From Spirochaetia bacterium (GTDB lineage Bacteria > Spirochaetota > Spirochaetia > DTKZ01), in the NCBI GenBank assembly GCA_031270615.1, contig JAISXE010000341.1, forward strand, positions 1 through 5,405: a stretch of 5,405 bases of DNA, in the 5' to 3' direction. Position numbers and translations under genes: made by a program. Numbering within the stretch: position 1 is the stretch's first letter; each line of letters opens with the position of its first letter. This document shows, piece by piece, positions 1-4,956 of this stretch. The notes below the pieces were generated by a model. That model was not told where the DNA came from and searched no databases. It saw only the letters and a program-made list of their open reading frames with translations.

Positions 1-70
1 TCGGCCTGTCGCCTTTATATACGACAGAACCGTTTTTGGGCCTCTCGCCCTGTTGCCGGGTGGGCAAAGA

Positions 71-88
71 CACGCCCTGATGGGCGTG
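71..88. repeat. perfect hairpin CACGCCC/GGGCGTG
   Basis: CACGCCC (71-77) pairs with GGGCGTG (82-88) around the 4-base loop TGAT. No T-tract follows at once, so it is not a canonical terminator on the plus strand. It is one of several short perfect hairpins in this gene-free stretch. Confidence 0.5.
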
Positions 89-105
89 CGTTTATTTCGG
101 CGTGT

Positions 106-140
106 GTGGTCAGTGGTTCAGTGGTTCCGCGAGGTTCCCG
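106..140. repeat. degenerate tandem repeat of (CA)GTGGTTC units
   Basis: CAGTGGTT occurs twice head to tail (111-118 and 119-126). Related units sit on either side: GTGGT just before and GAGGTTCC just after. The array is about three to four degenerate units of 8-12 bp. I see no coding role. Confidence 0.5.
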
Positions 141-326
141 CGCCCGATCCGTTATGCGCCATTCCAAGCGCCCCGGCCGGCCCGCAGGCGACAAGGCTGT
201 CGCCCCTGCCCATGTCCGGCTCGAAGCCGCAGCCCCGTATGCGGCCCTGCATGCACAGAAGGCATTCGGCGGCGGCGATGACGACGGCGGCCTGCCCCCC
301 TCGTCCAGCGCGGACCTGCCGTAATT

Positions 327-350
327 CCCGGAATCGCGGGAGCGATTCCG
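327..350. repeat. 10-bp perfect hairpin with GGGA tetraloop
   Basis: CCGGAATCGC (327-336) pairs perfectly with GCGATTCCGG (341-350) around the loop GGGA. The next bases are CGCCCTGG, so there is no T-tract and no reason to call it an intrinsic terminator. It lies about 30 bp before the AGCGGAAA repeat element and may belong to the same repeat neighbourhood. Confidence 0.55.
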
Positions 351-379
351 GCGCCCTGGAAACAACGCAGGCCGGTAAG

Positions 380-497
380 CCCCTGGGTGCGCGAGGGATT
401 GCAGCGGAAACCCCGCAGCGCGGCAGCGCGAGGAGTTGCAGCGGAAAGCCCGGTTTTTGGTTCGGGGATTTGCCGTGCAAATCCCCGAACCAAAAAC
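380..497 (+). repeat. dispersed paired-box repeat (AGCGGAAA family), copy 1
   Basis: Two near-identical boxes lie 37 bp apart: box 1 AGGGATTGCAGCGGAAACCC (394-413) and box 2, starting AGGAGTTGCAGCGGAAAGCC (431-450). Between them the 8-mer GCAGCGCG occurs twice in tandem (415-430), and its GCGC segments can pair. Just before box 1 is CCCCTGGGTGC (380-390). Right after box 2 comes a 21-bp perfect hairpin (453-497). A second copy of the same architecture starts at 5345. The two copies share CCC-N-TGGG, GGGAT and AGCGGAAA while their internal hairpins differ in sequence. This suggests selection on structure and boxes rather than coding. I recall similar AGCGGAAA-type intergenic repeats in several Gram-negative genomes but cannot name the family with certainty. 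Confidence 0.6.
453..497. repeat. 21-bp perfect hairpin with 3-base loop
   Basis: The arm at 453-473 is the exact reverse complement of the arm at 477-497, with only CGT (474-476) as loop. Each arm contains a five-base A or T run beside GG/CC and a CGGGG core. It sits at the end of the paired-box repeat and about 50 bp before the transporter gene. No T-tract follows on either strand, so a classical terminator is not indicated. A block to read-through into the transporter, or simply the tail of the repeat, are both possible. Confidence 0.6.
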
Positions 498-514
498 GCG
501 CCCAAACTCCCCAC

Positions 515-543
515 TTACCTTAACCACATGTTTTTGGTATATT
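515..543 (+). promoter_or_regulatory. candidate extended -10 promoter of the Na/Pi transporter
   Basis: TATATT (538-543, five of six matches to TATAAT) is preceded by TGG, giving an extended -10 (TGN). The best -35 at 17-bp spacing is the poor TTACCT (515-520). A start 6-8 bases after the -10 would fall at about 549-551, on or next to the ATG, implying a leaderless or nearly leaderless message. The absence of a good ribosome binding site before 551 fits this. The call rests on pattern alone. Confidence 0.35.
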
Positions 544-550
544 CAGGTTC

Positions 551-2260
551 ATGGTTCTACGCATACTCCAGATTCTGGGCGCGCTTGGGATGTTCCTCTA
601 CGGAATGAAGCTGATGACCGAGGGCATCCAAAAAGCCGCCGGCAACAGGATGAAAAGCGTTCTCGACTTTATGACGATAAACCGTTTTACCGCGGTTATC
701 ACCGGTTTTTTTGTTACCGCGGCGATCCAGTCCTCAAGCGCGACCACCGTTATGGTAGTAAGCCTTGTCAATGCGGGCCTTTTTAACCTTACGCAGGCCA
801 TAGGCGTTATCCTCGGAGCGAACATCGGTACCACGCTTACGGGCTGGATTATCGCCCTTATAGGGTTCAGGCTCGATATCGCTACGTTTGCCCTGCCTGC
901 CATAGCCCTTGCTACGCCCCTGCTTTTTATCGCGAAATGGGGAAAACAGAACGCCGGCGAAATACTTTTGGGTTTTGGCCTGCTCTTTCTGGGGCTTTCC
1001 CTGATGAAGGACTCGGTTCCCGACATCAGCGGCAACCCAGAAGCCCTGGAGTTCCTGCGCGGCTACACCGGCCTGGGCTTTGCCACCTTTGTTATCTTTG
1101 TCCTTGTGGGAACCATTGTTACCATGATTGTGCAGGCTTCCAGCGCGGCGATGGCCGTTACCCTTACCATGGCGTACTACGGCTGGATAGATTTTCCTGT
1201 CGCCGCGTGCCTGGTCCTGGGGGAGAACATCGGCACCACCATAACCGCCTACCTCGCCTCGCTGGGCGCCAATGTAACCGCGCGCCGTGCCGCGCGGGCG
1301 CATACGCTTTTTAACGTCATCGGGGTTGTCTGGATGGCCGTCTTCTTTACTCCTTTTATTGCCATGATCGAGTCCATCATTCCCGGCGCCTCTACGGATG
1401 CCTCCCTCATTCCCGCGCGGCTTGCCCTTTTCCATACCATGTTCAACATCATAAACACGACCGCGTTTCTGCCTTTTATCGGCCCCTTTGCCAGGCTGGT
1501 GGCCTTTCTCGTTAAACCACGGAAAAACGAAGAGGCCGCGCGCTACCGGCTTGTCTATACCCAGGCGGGGCCACGGCAGGCTCCGGAAATCAATATCCTG
1601 AAGGCGGAAACGGAAATCAGAAAAATGGCCGAACTTCTGGAAGCCATATTCCCCGGAGCGGCCGAAGCGGTTCTTTCGTCCGCCAAAAAGACCCTCGCCC
1701 TGGCGCAGGCCGTTGATGCCAGCGAAGAACAGCTTGCCGTCATGCACGAAGAAATATCCCAGTTCCTTGTACACTGCTCGCGGGAGAACATTTCCACCCG
1801 CAACCTGGAAAGGCTCAACCAGCTTATCCGCATCTGCAACGAAACCGCGAGTATAGGCGACTGCTGCAAAAAACTCACCGCCTGCGCGGTCCTCAAAGCC
1901 GGCAAGGAAATCGACTTCGACAAGCAGGGCGCGGAAGAAATCAAAACCTACGCGGAACTCGTAAAAAAATTCCTCACCTTCAACAAGGAACACCTGGGCG
2001 TCCGCATGGCCACCGACCAGCTTTTAGAGGCCGAGGCTCTGGAAAACGCCATTGACAATACGCGGGATATTCTGCGCAAAGCCTCGCGGAAAAGGCTTAA
2101 AACCGGGGGCGCCCACGTCAAAACCGAAATACTGTTTATCGATATTCTGCGCCACATTGAACATGTGGGCGACCATTCCTTTGAAATATCGCGGGCGCTC
2201 TACAAAATGAACTCCGGGCAGGCGTCTCCCGCGGCGGCGGCCCTTCCGGTACAAATATAG
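551..2260 (+). CDS. Na+/phosphate cotransporter with C-terminal PhoU-like domain (NptA/YjbB type)
   Basis: This 569-residue inner-membrane protein should import phosphate with Na+. It belongs to the Na/Pi-cotransporter II-related family (Na_Pi_cotrans fold fused to PhoU). The N-terminal 320 residues hold two inverted-repeat halves. The first has QSSSATT at 60-66 and GANIGTT at 89-95; the second has QASSAA at 195-200 and GENIGTT at 224-230. These are the paired QSSS and G-x-NIGT signatures of the family, set among many hydrophobic segments. Residues about 345-555 form a helical PhoU-like region, with one repeat around ETASIGD (431-437) and another at HIEHVGD (535-541). The start at 551 gives the usual family N-terminus (hydrophobic LGxxGMFLYGMKLMTEG), and an in-frame stop at 521-523 rules out a longer protein. 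There is no strong ribosome binding site, only AGG three bases before the ATG. The PhnP-like gene follows after one base. The family is clear; the transported ion is known from relatives only. Confidence 0.92.
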   Translation: MVLRILQILGALGMFLYGMKLMTEGIQKAAGNRMKSVLDFMTINRFTAVITGFFVTAAIQSSSATTVMVVSLVNAGLFNLTQAIGVILGANIGTTLTGWIIALIGFRLDIATFALPAIALATPLLFIAKWGKQNAGEILLGFGLLFLGLSLMKDSVPDISGNPEALEFLRGYTGLGFATFVIFVLVGTIVTMIVQASSAAMAVTLTMAYYGWIDFPVAACLVLGENIGTTITAYLASLGANVTARRAARAHTLFNVIGVVWMAVFFTPFIAMIESIIPGASTDASLIPARLALFHTMFNIINTTAFLPFIGPFARLVAFLVKPRKNEEAARYRLVYTQAGPRQAPEINILKAETEIRKMAELLEAIFPGAAEAVLSSAKKTLALAQAVDASEEQLAVMHEEISQFLVHCSRENISTRNLERLNQLIRICNETASIGDCCKKLTACAVLKAGKEIDFDKQGAEEIKTYAELVKKFLTFNKEHLGVRMATDQLLEAEALENAIDNTRDILRKASRKRLKTGGAHVKTEILFIDILRHIEHVGDHSFEISRALYKMNSGQASPAAAALPVQI

Positions 2261-2261
2261 G

Positions 2262-3020
2262 ATGACGGTGACCTTTCTGGGAACAGGCACGTCCCACGGC
2301 ATCCCTGTGGCCGGCTGCGCCTGCCCCGTGTGTCTCTCCCCGGACAGCCGCAACAAACGCACCAGAGCATCCCTCCTCGTGGAAGAAGCGGGGCGCCTCA
2401 TTCTGATTGATACCGCCACGGAACTGCGCCTGCAGGCGATCCGCGAAGGAATAAAAACCATCGACGCCGTACTCTACACCCATGCCCACGCCGACCATGT
2501 ACACGGCATAGACGATCTTCGCATCTTTTGTTACCGCGGTCCCATTCCCGTGTACGGCTCCCCGGGGATCCTGCGCGAAATAAAACACCGCTTTGATTAC
2601 ATCTTTCGCCCGCCGCGCCAACAGGGAGGAGGAATCCCCCGCCTGCGCATGTATCCGGCCGCCAGGCCGGTTTTTACCGCCTGCGGCGTCCCCGTTACGC
2701 CCATCCCCATAAAACACGGCAGTCTCACCATCTACGGTTACAGAATAGGCGACATGGCCTACCTCACCGATTGCAGCCATATCCCCGATGCCTCACGACC
2801 CCTTCTGGAAAACCTTCGCGTTCTGATTCTCGGCGCGCTGCGCAGCCGGCCCCATCCCACCCACTTTTGCATAGAGGAAGCCCTCGCGGAAATACGGCGC
2901 ATTGGCCCCCGGCAGGCGTACCTCACACACTTCTGCCACGACATCGACCACGAAACGATAAAAAAGGAGCTGCCCCCAGGGACGGCCCCCTCATACGACG
3001 GCCTGAAAGTGAGCCTCTAA
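2262..3020 (+). CDS. PhnP-like metallo-beta-lactamase-fold hydrolase
   Basis: This is a 252-residue cytoplasmic metallohydrolase of the beta-lactamase fold, closest in motifs to the PhnP/RNase Z-like branch. The N-terminus has FLGTGTSHGIP (5-15), followed by CACPVC (19-24), the cysteine cluster that in PhnP helps bind a structural zinc. ILIDTATELR lies at 47-56, the metal-binding THAHADH at 73-79 (followed by GIDDLR), H152, D170 in the LTDCS segment, and H223/H226/H230 in LTHFCHDIDH. PHPTHF (197-202) is also typical. The usual NALR or DALR after the fifth strand reads GALR here. Relatives hydrolyse cyclic phosphodiesters (PhnP cleaves 5-phosphoribosyl 1,2-cyclic phosphate), but no phn genes are in view, so the substrate is unknown. 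The ATG starts one base after the transporter stop (TAGGATG) with no separate ribosome binding site, which implies translational coupling. The gene ends in two consecutive stops (TAATAA). Confidence 0.88.
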   Translation: MTVTFLGTGTSHGIPVAGCACPVCLSPDSRNKRTRASLLVEEAGRLILIDTATELRLQAIREGIKTIDAVLYTHAHADHVHGIDDLRIFCYRGPIPVYGSPGILREIKHRFDYIFRPPRQQGGGIPRLRMYPAARPVFTACGVPVTPIPIKHGSLTIYGYRIGDMAYLTDCSHIPDASRPLLENLRVLILGALRSRPHPTHFCIEEALAEIRRIGPRQAYLTHFCHDIDHETIKKELPPGTAPSYDGLKVSL

Positions 3021-3062
3021 TAAATTGATTAGGCTAAATTGAATGGATAAGAGGAACTAACT

Positions 3063-3209
3063 GTGAAGTCAAAGAAGGAAAGAGAAAATGACACCGTCAA
3101 CAAGTTACGCAGAGACGAAACCAGGAGTCCGCGGATTACCGCGGACATTTATACGAAAATCCCTCTTAAATCTGCGTTAATCCACGGACAAAATTTCTTA
3201 ACCTGTTGA
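3063..3209 (+). CDS. small Lys/Arg-rich ORF, 48 codons, possible leader or gene remnant
   Basis: A GTG at 3063 lies eight bases after GAGG (3051-3054) and opens a 48-codon frame ending in TGA at 3207-3209. Its N-terminal part is strongly basic (KSKKEREN, then DTVNKLRR). This matches the start of the ORF at 5150, which carries VNKLRK at the same place after its own ribosome binding site; the 12 bases GTCAACAAGTTA are identical in both. Past residue 17 the frame runs into the inverted repeat at 3127-3189 and reads like translated repeat DNA. It starts 42 bp after the hydrolase stop, could ride on that transcript, and converges on rpmB. It may be a tiny real gene, a leader peptide, or the truncated 5' end of a gene. 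I do not recognise the protein. Confidence 0.3.
   Translation: MKSKKERENDTVNKLRRDETRSPRITADIYTKIPLKSALIHGQNFLTC
3127..3189. repeat. imperfect inverted repeat of the GGATTAACGCAGATTT type
   Basis: GTCCGCGG (3127-3134) and CCGCGGAC (3139-3146) form an 8-bp perfect hairpin with loop ATTA. The whole segment 3127-3150 is also about 80% identical to the reverse complement of 3167-3189, so the region can fold either locally or as one long stem. The phrase (GGATTAACGCAGATTT on the minus strand) resembles widespread low-complexity intergenic repeats that I recall from many bacterial genomes. It sits between two convergent genes, where it could also slow transcription, but no T-tract supports a terminator. 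Confidence 0.5.
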
Positions 3210-3211
3210 GT

Positions 3212-3226
3212 GCGGGCGCGGCCCGC
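3212..3226 (-). terminator. GC-only hairpin directly after the rpmB stop
   Basis: GCGGGC (3212-3217) pairs with GCCCGC (3221-3226) around GCG, beginning one base past the rpmB TAA. The position suits a terminator for rpmB, but reading on the minus strand it is followed by ACTCAACAGG rather than a U-tract. It is at best a weak or factor-dependent 3' end. Confidence 0.3.
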
Positions 3227-3227
3227 G

Positions 3228-3416
3228 TTAGTTCTTTACCACCTTGCCGCTCTTCAAACAGCGGGTACACACCTTCAAAGTCTTCCGTGTCCTGCCCACC
3301 GTAGTCTTTACCTTGACAAGATTCGGCTTCCACACCCGCCGCAGCGCGTTCTTTGAATGGCTGATATTGTTCCCGCTTATTGTACCCTTTCCGCAAATAT
3401 CACATCGTCTGGCCAT
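3228..3416 (-). CDS. rpmB: 50S ribosomal protein L28
   Basis: This 62-residue protein is L28 of the large ribosomal subunit. It opens with MARRCDICGKG, then GNNISHSKN and RRVWKPNL, and ends with KVCTRCLKSGKV. C5/C8 and C50/C53 make the two CxxC pairs of the zinc-ribbon (C+) form of L28. The length is normal for the family. The start is ATG at 3416 rather than the in-frame GTG at 3428, because that GTG lies inside the ribosome binding site and the family begins at MARR or MSRR. The gene stands alone, without the rpmG partner seen in many genomes. It converges with the hydrolase operon and has its own candidate promoter upstream. The Lys/Arg-rich composition fits rRNA binding. Confidence 0.95.
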   Translation of the reverse strand: MARRCDICGKGTISGNNISHSKNALRRVWKPNLVKVKTTVGRTRKTLKVCTRCLKSGKVVKN

Positions 3417-3424
3417 ACCAAGTT

Positions 3425-3431
3425 CCACCTC
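3425..3431 (-). promoter_or_regulatory. rpmB ribosome binding site GAGGTGG
   Basis: GAGGTGG reads on the minus strand from 3431 to 3425, eight bases before the ATG at 3416. It fixes the start of rpmB. The same AGGTGG core precedes the DUF362 gene and the ORF at 5150, so it looks like the locally preferred form. Confidence 0.75.
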
Positions 3432-3449
3432 AAACTAAAGATAATGTAC

Positions 3450-3478
3450 ACCCTACCACATCCGGAAAAAAATGTAAA
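3450..3478 (-). promoter_or_regulatory. candidate rpmB promoter
   Basis: On the minus strand TTTACA (3478-3473, five of six matches to the -35 consensus) is followed after 17 bases by TAGGGT (3455-3450), a weak -10. A nearby alternative -10 is TACATT (3448-3443), but its spacing is poor. The -35 is only about 18 bp from the terminal inverted repeat of the composite palindromic element, which may have been placed just upstream of this promoter. Confidence 0.35.
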
Positions 3479-3514
3479 GTGTCCGGCAAGAGGACCAGCA
3501 ATTCTCAGTTTAGG

Positions 3515-3640
3515 CTCATAGCGGGGCTAAACCATCAACTGAACGGGATCTGTCTGCGGGAAAAAACGGGTTCCCCCCCGGTGGGGCCTCCCCGTTTTTT
3601 CCCGCAGACACCCGTACCATTCCCAAACAGGCGCTATGAG
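3515..3640. repeat. hairpin domain A of the composite element
   Basis: The outer stem is CTCATAGCG (3515-3523) with CGCTATGAG (3632-3640). Inside it ACGGG (3543-3547) pairs with CCCGT (3611-3615). After a 3-base bulge a 20-bp perfect stem follows, TGTCTGCGGGAAAAAACGGG (3551-3570) with 3591-3610. The 20-base tip can close further through CCCC/GGGG around GGT. Nested coaxial stems of this kind suit one long rod-like structure. A T6 tract lies 15 bases after the outer stem on the plus strand, so it could also end plus-strand transcription. Confidence 0.6.
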
Positions 3641-3678
3641 ACTAATACAGTCTGCTTTTTTAAAGGTTACCGGGGGTA

Positions 3679-3821
3679 GAAAATCTCAAAATTGATTTGG
3701 AAGGCATGGTTCATCAGCCTCTTTGGGGCTGATGAACCATGCCATAAAATCCAATTCCTTGCCAAACGAAGATACCTCGGAAGCTTGTTCCGAGGTTCTT
3801 CATTACAATTTTGAGATTTTC
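3679..3821. repeat. hairpin domain B of the composite element (three-way fold)
   Basis: A 16-bp perfect outer stem joins 3679-3694 to 3806-3821 (core AATCTCAAAATTG). It encloses two hairpins. One is a 17-bp perfect stem, GGCATGGTTCATCAGCC (3703-3719) with 3727-3743, and a 7-base loop. The other is ACCTCGGAA (3774-3782) with TTCCGAGGT (3788-3796), loop GCTTG, extended by GAAGA/TCTTC (3768-3772/3797-3801) across one bulged T. The result is a three-way junction with no unexplained long single strands. GATTTGGAAG occurs as a direct repeat at 3694-3703 and 3824-3833. Confidence 0.6.
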
Positions 3822-3883
3822 CAGATTTGGAAGATGCTTTTTTAAACTGAGAATTGCTGCAAGAGGGCAGGCGCTCGTCTTTT

Positions 3884-4849
3884 TCAGAACCTGAAAAGCT
3901 CGTAGTTCCGGCTTCCCAGCCCCAGCTTCTCCGCATAAAGAATCTGGTGGATTCCGTTCCTGCTCTCTATGCGGTCAATAAGATGGGCCCTCTCTTTTTC
4001 CGGGGCGGCGTAAATCATATCCAGGCTCGCCTTTTCCAGGGCAACCGGATCCGTGGAAGCCAGTATTCCTATGTCCTTCATTTCGGGTTTCGCCGCGTGT
4101 CCGTCACAATCGCAGTCAACCGAAAGGTTGTTCAGCACATTGATGTACAGCACCTTGCCGCCCATGGAGTCAATCAAACCCTTGTTATACTCCACGACCT
4201 TTTCCAAAAAAGTTTCGCCGCGGGAAGACCAGGTCCCCGCGTTCGGCCCATCGGAATGTATGGCCCGCTTTCCCGCGGGCGAGGCGATGCCCACGGCCAT
4301 GTTTTTAAAAGCCCCGCCGAAGCCCGCCATGGAATGCCCCTTAAAGTGGGCCACCGAAATAATCCAGTCGTAATTCACAATGTGCGATCCAACGATAATC
4401 TCCTTTAATCTGTTGCCGCCGTTCAGCGGCAGCCGGATTTCGCCGTCCGCGTCAAGAATGTCCACGGGCGCGTAGGTAAAACCGTGGTCTTTGGCAACAG
4501 CAAGATGCCCCGCCGTGGCGCCGCGTTTGCCGCCGTAGAGGGTGTTATTGTCCACAAAACTGCCCTTCACGCGTGTTACCAGATCGCGCAGAAGTTCGGG
4601 CCGCAGGTAGTTGGCGTTGCCATCCTCGCCCATGTGCAGCTTGATGGCCACCTTGCCGGAAACAGGAACGTTCAGCCTGTCAAAAGCCGCGAGAAGCCCT
4701 TTGGCGCTGATGTCCGCCGTAAAGTAGACCTTGGATCCTCCGGGAGTCTCCGTCCGCGCCGGAGGAGCCGCATGGATCTCCTGGGCAAAAACGGTAAAAA
4801 GACACGCGAACACGGCCACGCATGAGAATTGACGAAACAGGAATTTCAT
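3884..4849 (-). CDS. exported DUF362-domain protein
   Basis: This is a 321-residue protein of the DUF362 family (PF04015), whose general role is unknown; some members carry iron-sulphur clusters. A signal peptide is visible: MKFLFRQ, a hydrophobic stretch at about 8-22, and likely cleavage after IHA (27) or VFA (22). The domain shows KLHMGE (70-75), DNNTLYGG (100-107), HFKGHSMAGFGGAFKNM (168-184), CDCDGHA (246-252) and ASTDPVALEKA (264-274), all in family order. No ferredoxin-like CxxCxxCxxxC module is present, so this is the short exported form. C16 after VFA could be a relaxed lipoprotein site, but the preceding hydrophobic run is short. The start is set by AGGTGG six bases before ATG 4849, with a good promoter just upstream. 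The 3' end lies 25 bp from the composite palindromic element. The substrate is unknown. Confidence 0.85.
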   Translation of the reverse strand: MKFLFRQFSCVAVFACLFTVFAQEIHAAPPARTETPGGSKVYFTADISAKGLLAAFDRLNVPVSGKVAIKLHMGEDGNANYLRPELLRDLVTRVKGSFVDNNTLYGGKRGATAGHLAVAKDHGFTYAPVDILDADGEIRLPLNGGNRLKEIIVGSHIVNYDWIISVAHFKGHSMAGFGGAFKNMAVGIASPAGKRAIHSDGPNAGTWSSRGETFLEKVVEYNKGLIDSMGGKVLYINVLNNLSVDCDCDGHAAKPEMKDIGILASTDPVALEKASLDMIYAAPEKERAHLIDRIESRNGIHQILYAEKLGLGSRNYELFRF

Positions 4850-4855
4850 ACTACG

Positions 4856-4861
4856 CCACCT
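4856..4861 (-). promoter_or_regulatory. ribosome binding site AGGTGG of the DUF362 gene
   Basis: AGGTGG reads from 4861 to 4856 on the minus strand, six bases before the ATG at 4849. It supports this start and matches the rpmB site. Confidence 0.75.
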
Positions 4862-4875
4862 GATATATTACATAT

Positions 4876-4903
4876 ATTATACGCCTTTTTTAATTTAGGG
4901 CAA
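4876..4903 (-). promoter_or_regulatory. sigma-70-type promoter of the DUF362 gene
   Basis: On the minus strand TTGCCC (4903-4898) and a perfect TATAAT (4881-4876) are separated by 16 bases in an AT-rich spacer. The -10 ends 26 bases before the ATG, leaving a leader of about 20 bases that holds the ribosome binding site. This is the best-formed promoter in the window. Confidence 0.6.
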
Positions 4904-4921
4904 GCGGTAACTCAAGTAGTA

Positions 4922-4956
4922 CGTCAGCCATTTGCTGCGTGAGCAAATGGCTGACG
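4922..4956. repeat. 15-bp perfect inverted repeat
   Basis: CGTCAGCCATTTGCT (4922-4936) is the exact reverse complement of 4942-4956, with loop GCGTG. It lies about 20 bp upstream of the -35 of the DUF362 promoter. A separate 12-bp palindrome GGCCCATGGGCC follows at 4973-4984. No target duplication or T-tract flanks it. It could be a regulator site, a barrier to divergent transcription, or a solitary palindromic repeat. Confidence 0.5.

Larger units (their letters stand above)
1..379. other. GC-rich gene-free stretch with small hairpins
   Basis: I see no gene here that I can support. Several frames are open on both strands, but their translations are rich in Arg, Pro, Ala and Gly, match no family I know, overlap one another and lack a convincing ribosome binding site. 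That is typical of stop-poor GC-rich DNA. A 6-bp inverted repeat CTGTCG/CGACAG (6-11/22-27) followed by a T5 run could be the weak end of a transcript from the left. One minus-strand frame across roughly 130-310 has a somewhat protein-like composition with clustered Cys residues, so a decayed gene fragment cannot be excluded. Confidence 0.5.
3496..3859. mobile_element. 364-bp composite palindromic element with 17-bp terminal inverted repeats (MITE-like or structured RNA)
   Basis: CAGCAATTCTCAGTTTA (3496-3512) is the exact reverse complement of 3843-3859. The 8-mer GCAAGAGG occurs outside both ends (3486-3493 and 3859-3866), two bases from the left repeat and overlapping the right by one base, as a target duplication would. 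Inside are two separate hairpin domains (3515-3640 and 3679-3821), and each is followed by the same 12-mer TGCTTTTTTAAA (3653-3664 and 3835-3846). No protein frame inside looks real. It fits between the DUF362 gene (stop 25 bp away) and the rpmB promoter. It could be a non-autonomous transposable element, or a highly folded RNA made by read-through from the DUF362 gene. I find no signature of tmRNA, RNase P RNA, SRP RNA or a group II intron. Confidence 0.5.

Noticed and set aside
380..497. CRISPR array
   Set aside because: Only two similar boxes occur, the intervening sequence is itself a hairpin repeat, and no cas gene is nearby.
15..527. Overlapping open frames on both strands in the left region, up to 170 codons
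   Set aside because: They overlap one another, cross the repeat element and its 21-bp hairpin, lack ribosome binding sites and resemble no family. GC-rich DNA has few stops, so openness alone is weak evidence.
734..1993. Long minus-strand open frame (419 codons) under the transporter
   Set aside because: It lies entirely inside the transporter gene, and its translation is low-complexity and Gly/Arg/Lys/Phe-rich without motifs. The plus strand shows clear family signatures, so this is a shadow frame.
2136..2780. Minus-strand open frame of 214 codons across the transporter-hydrolase junction
   Set aside because: The plus strand encodes two well-supported proteins across the same bases, and no motif or ribosome binding site supports this frame.
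3416..3428. Upstream GTG start for rpmB, adding MELG
   Set aside because: The GTG overlaps the ribosome binding site itself, and the L28 family begins at the internal ATG.
3551..3610. Simple intrinsic terminator
   Set aside because: The 20-bp stem is very strong, but the A/T runs sit inside the stem and no U-tract follows at its foot. It is also nested inside a longer stem, so it is better read as part of domain A.
3380..3679. Plus-strand open frame of 99 codons through the rpmB promoter and domain A
   Set aside because: It starts inside rpmB on the other strand and then runs through perfect hairpins. It shows no protein-like features.
3496..3859. Known RNA (tmRNA, RNase P, SRP RNA, 6S) or group II intron
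   Set aside because: I looked for their conserved cores, such as the group II domain V and the RNase P and SRP loop motifs, and found none. The fold pattern also does not match.
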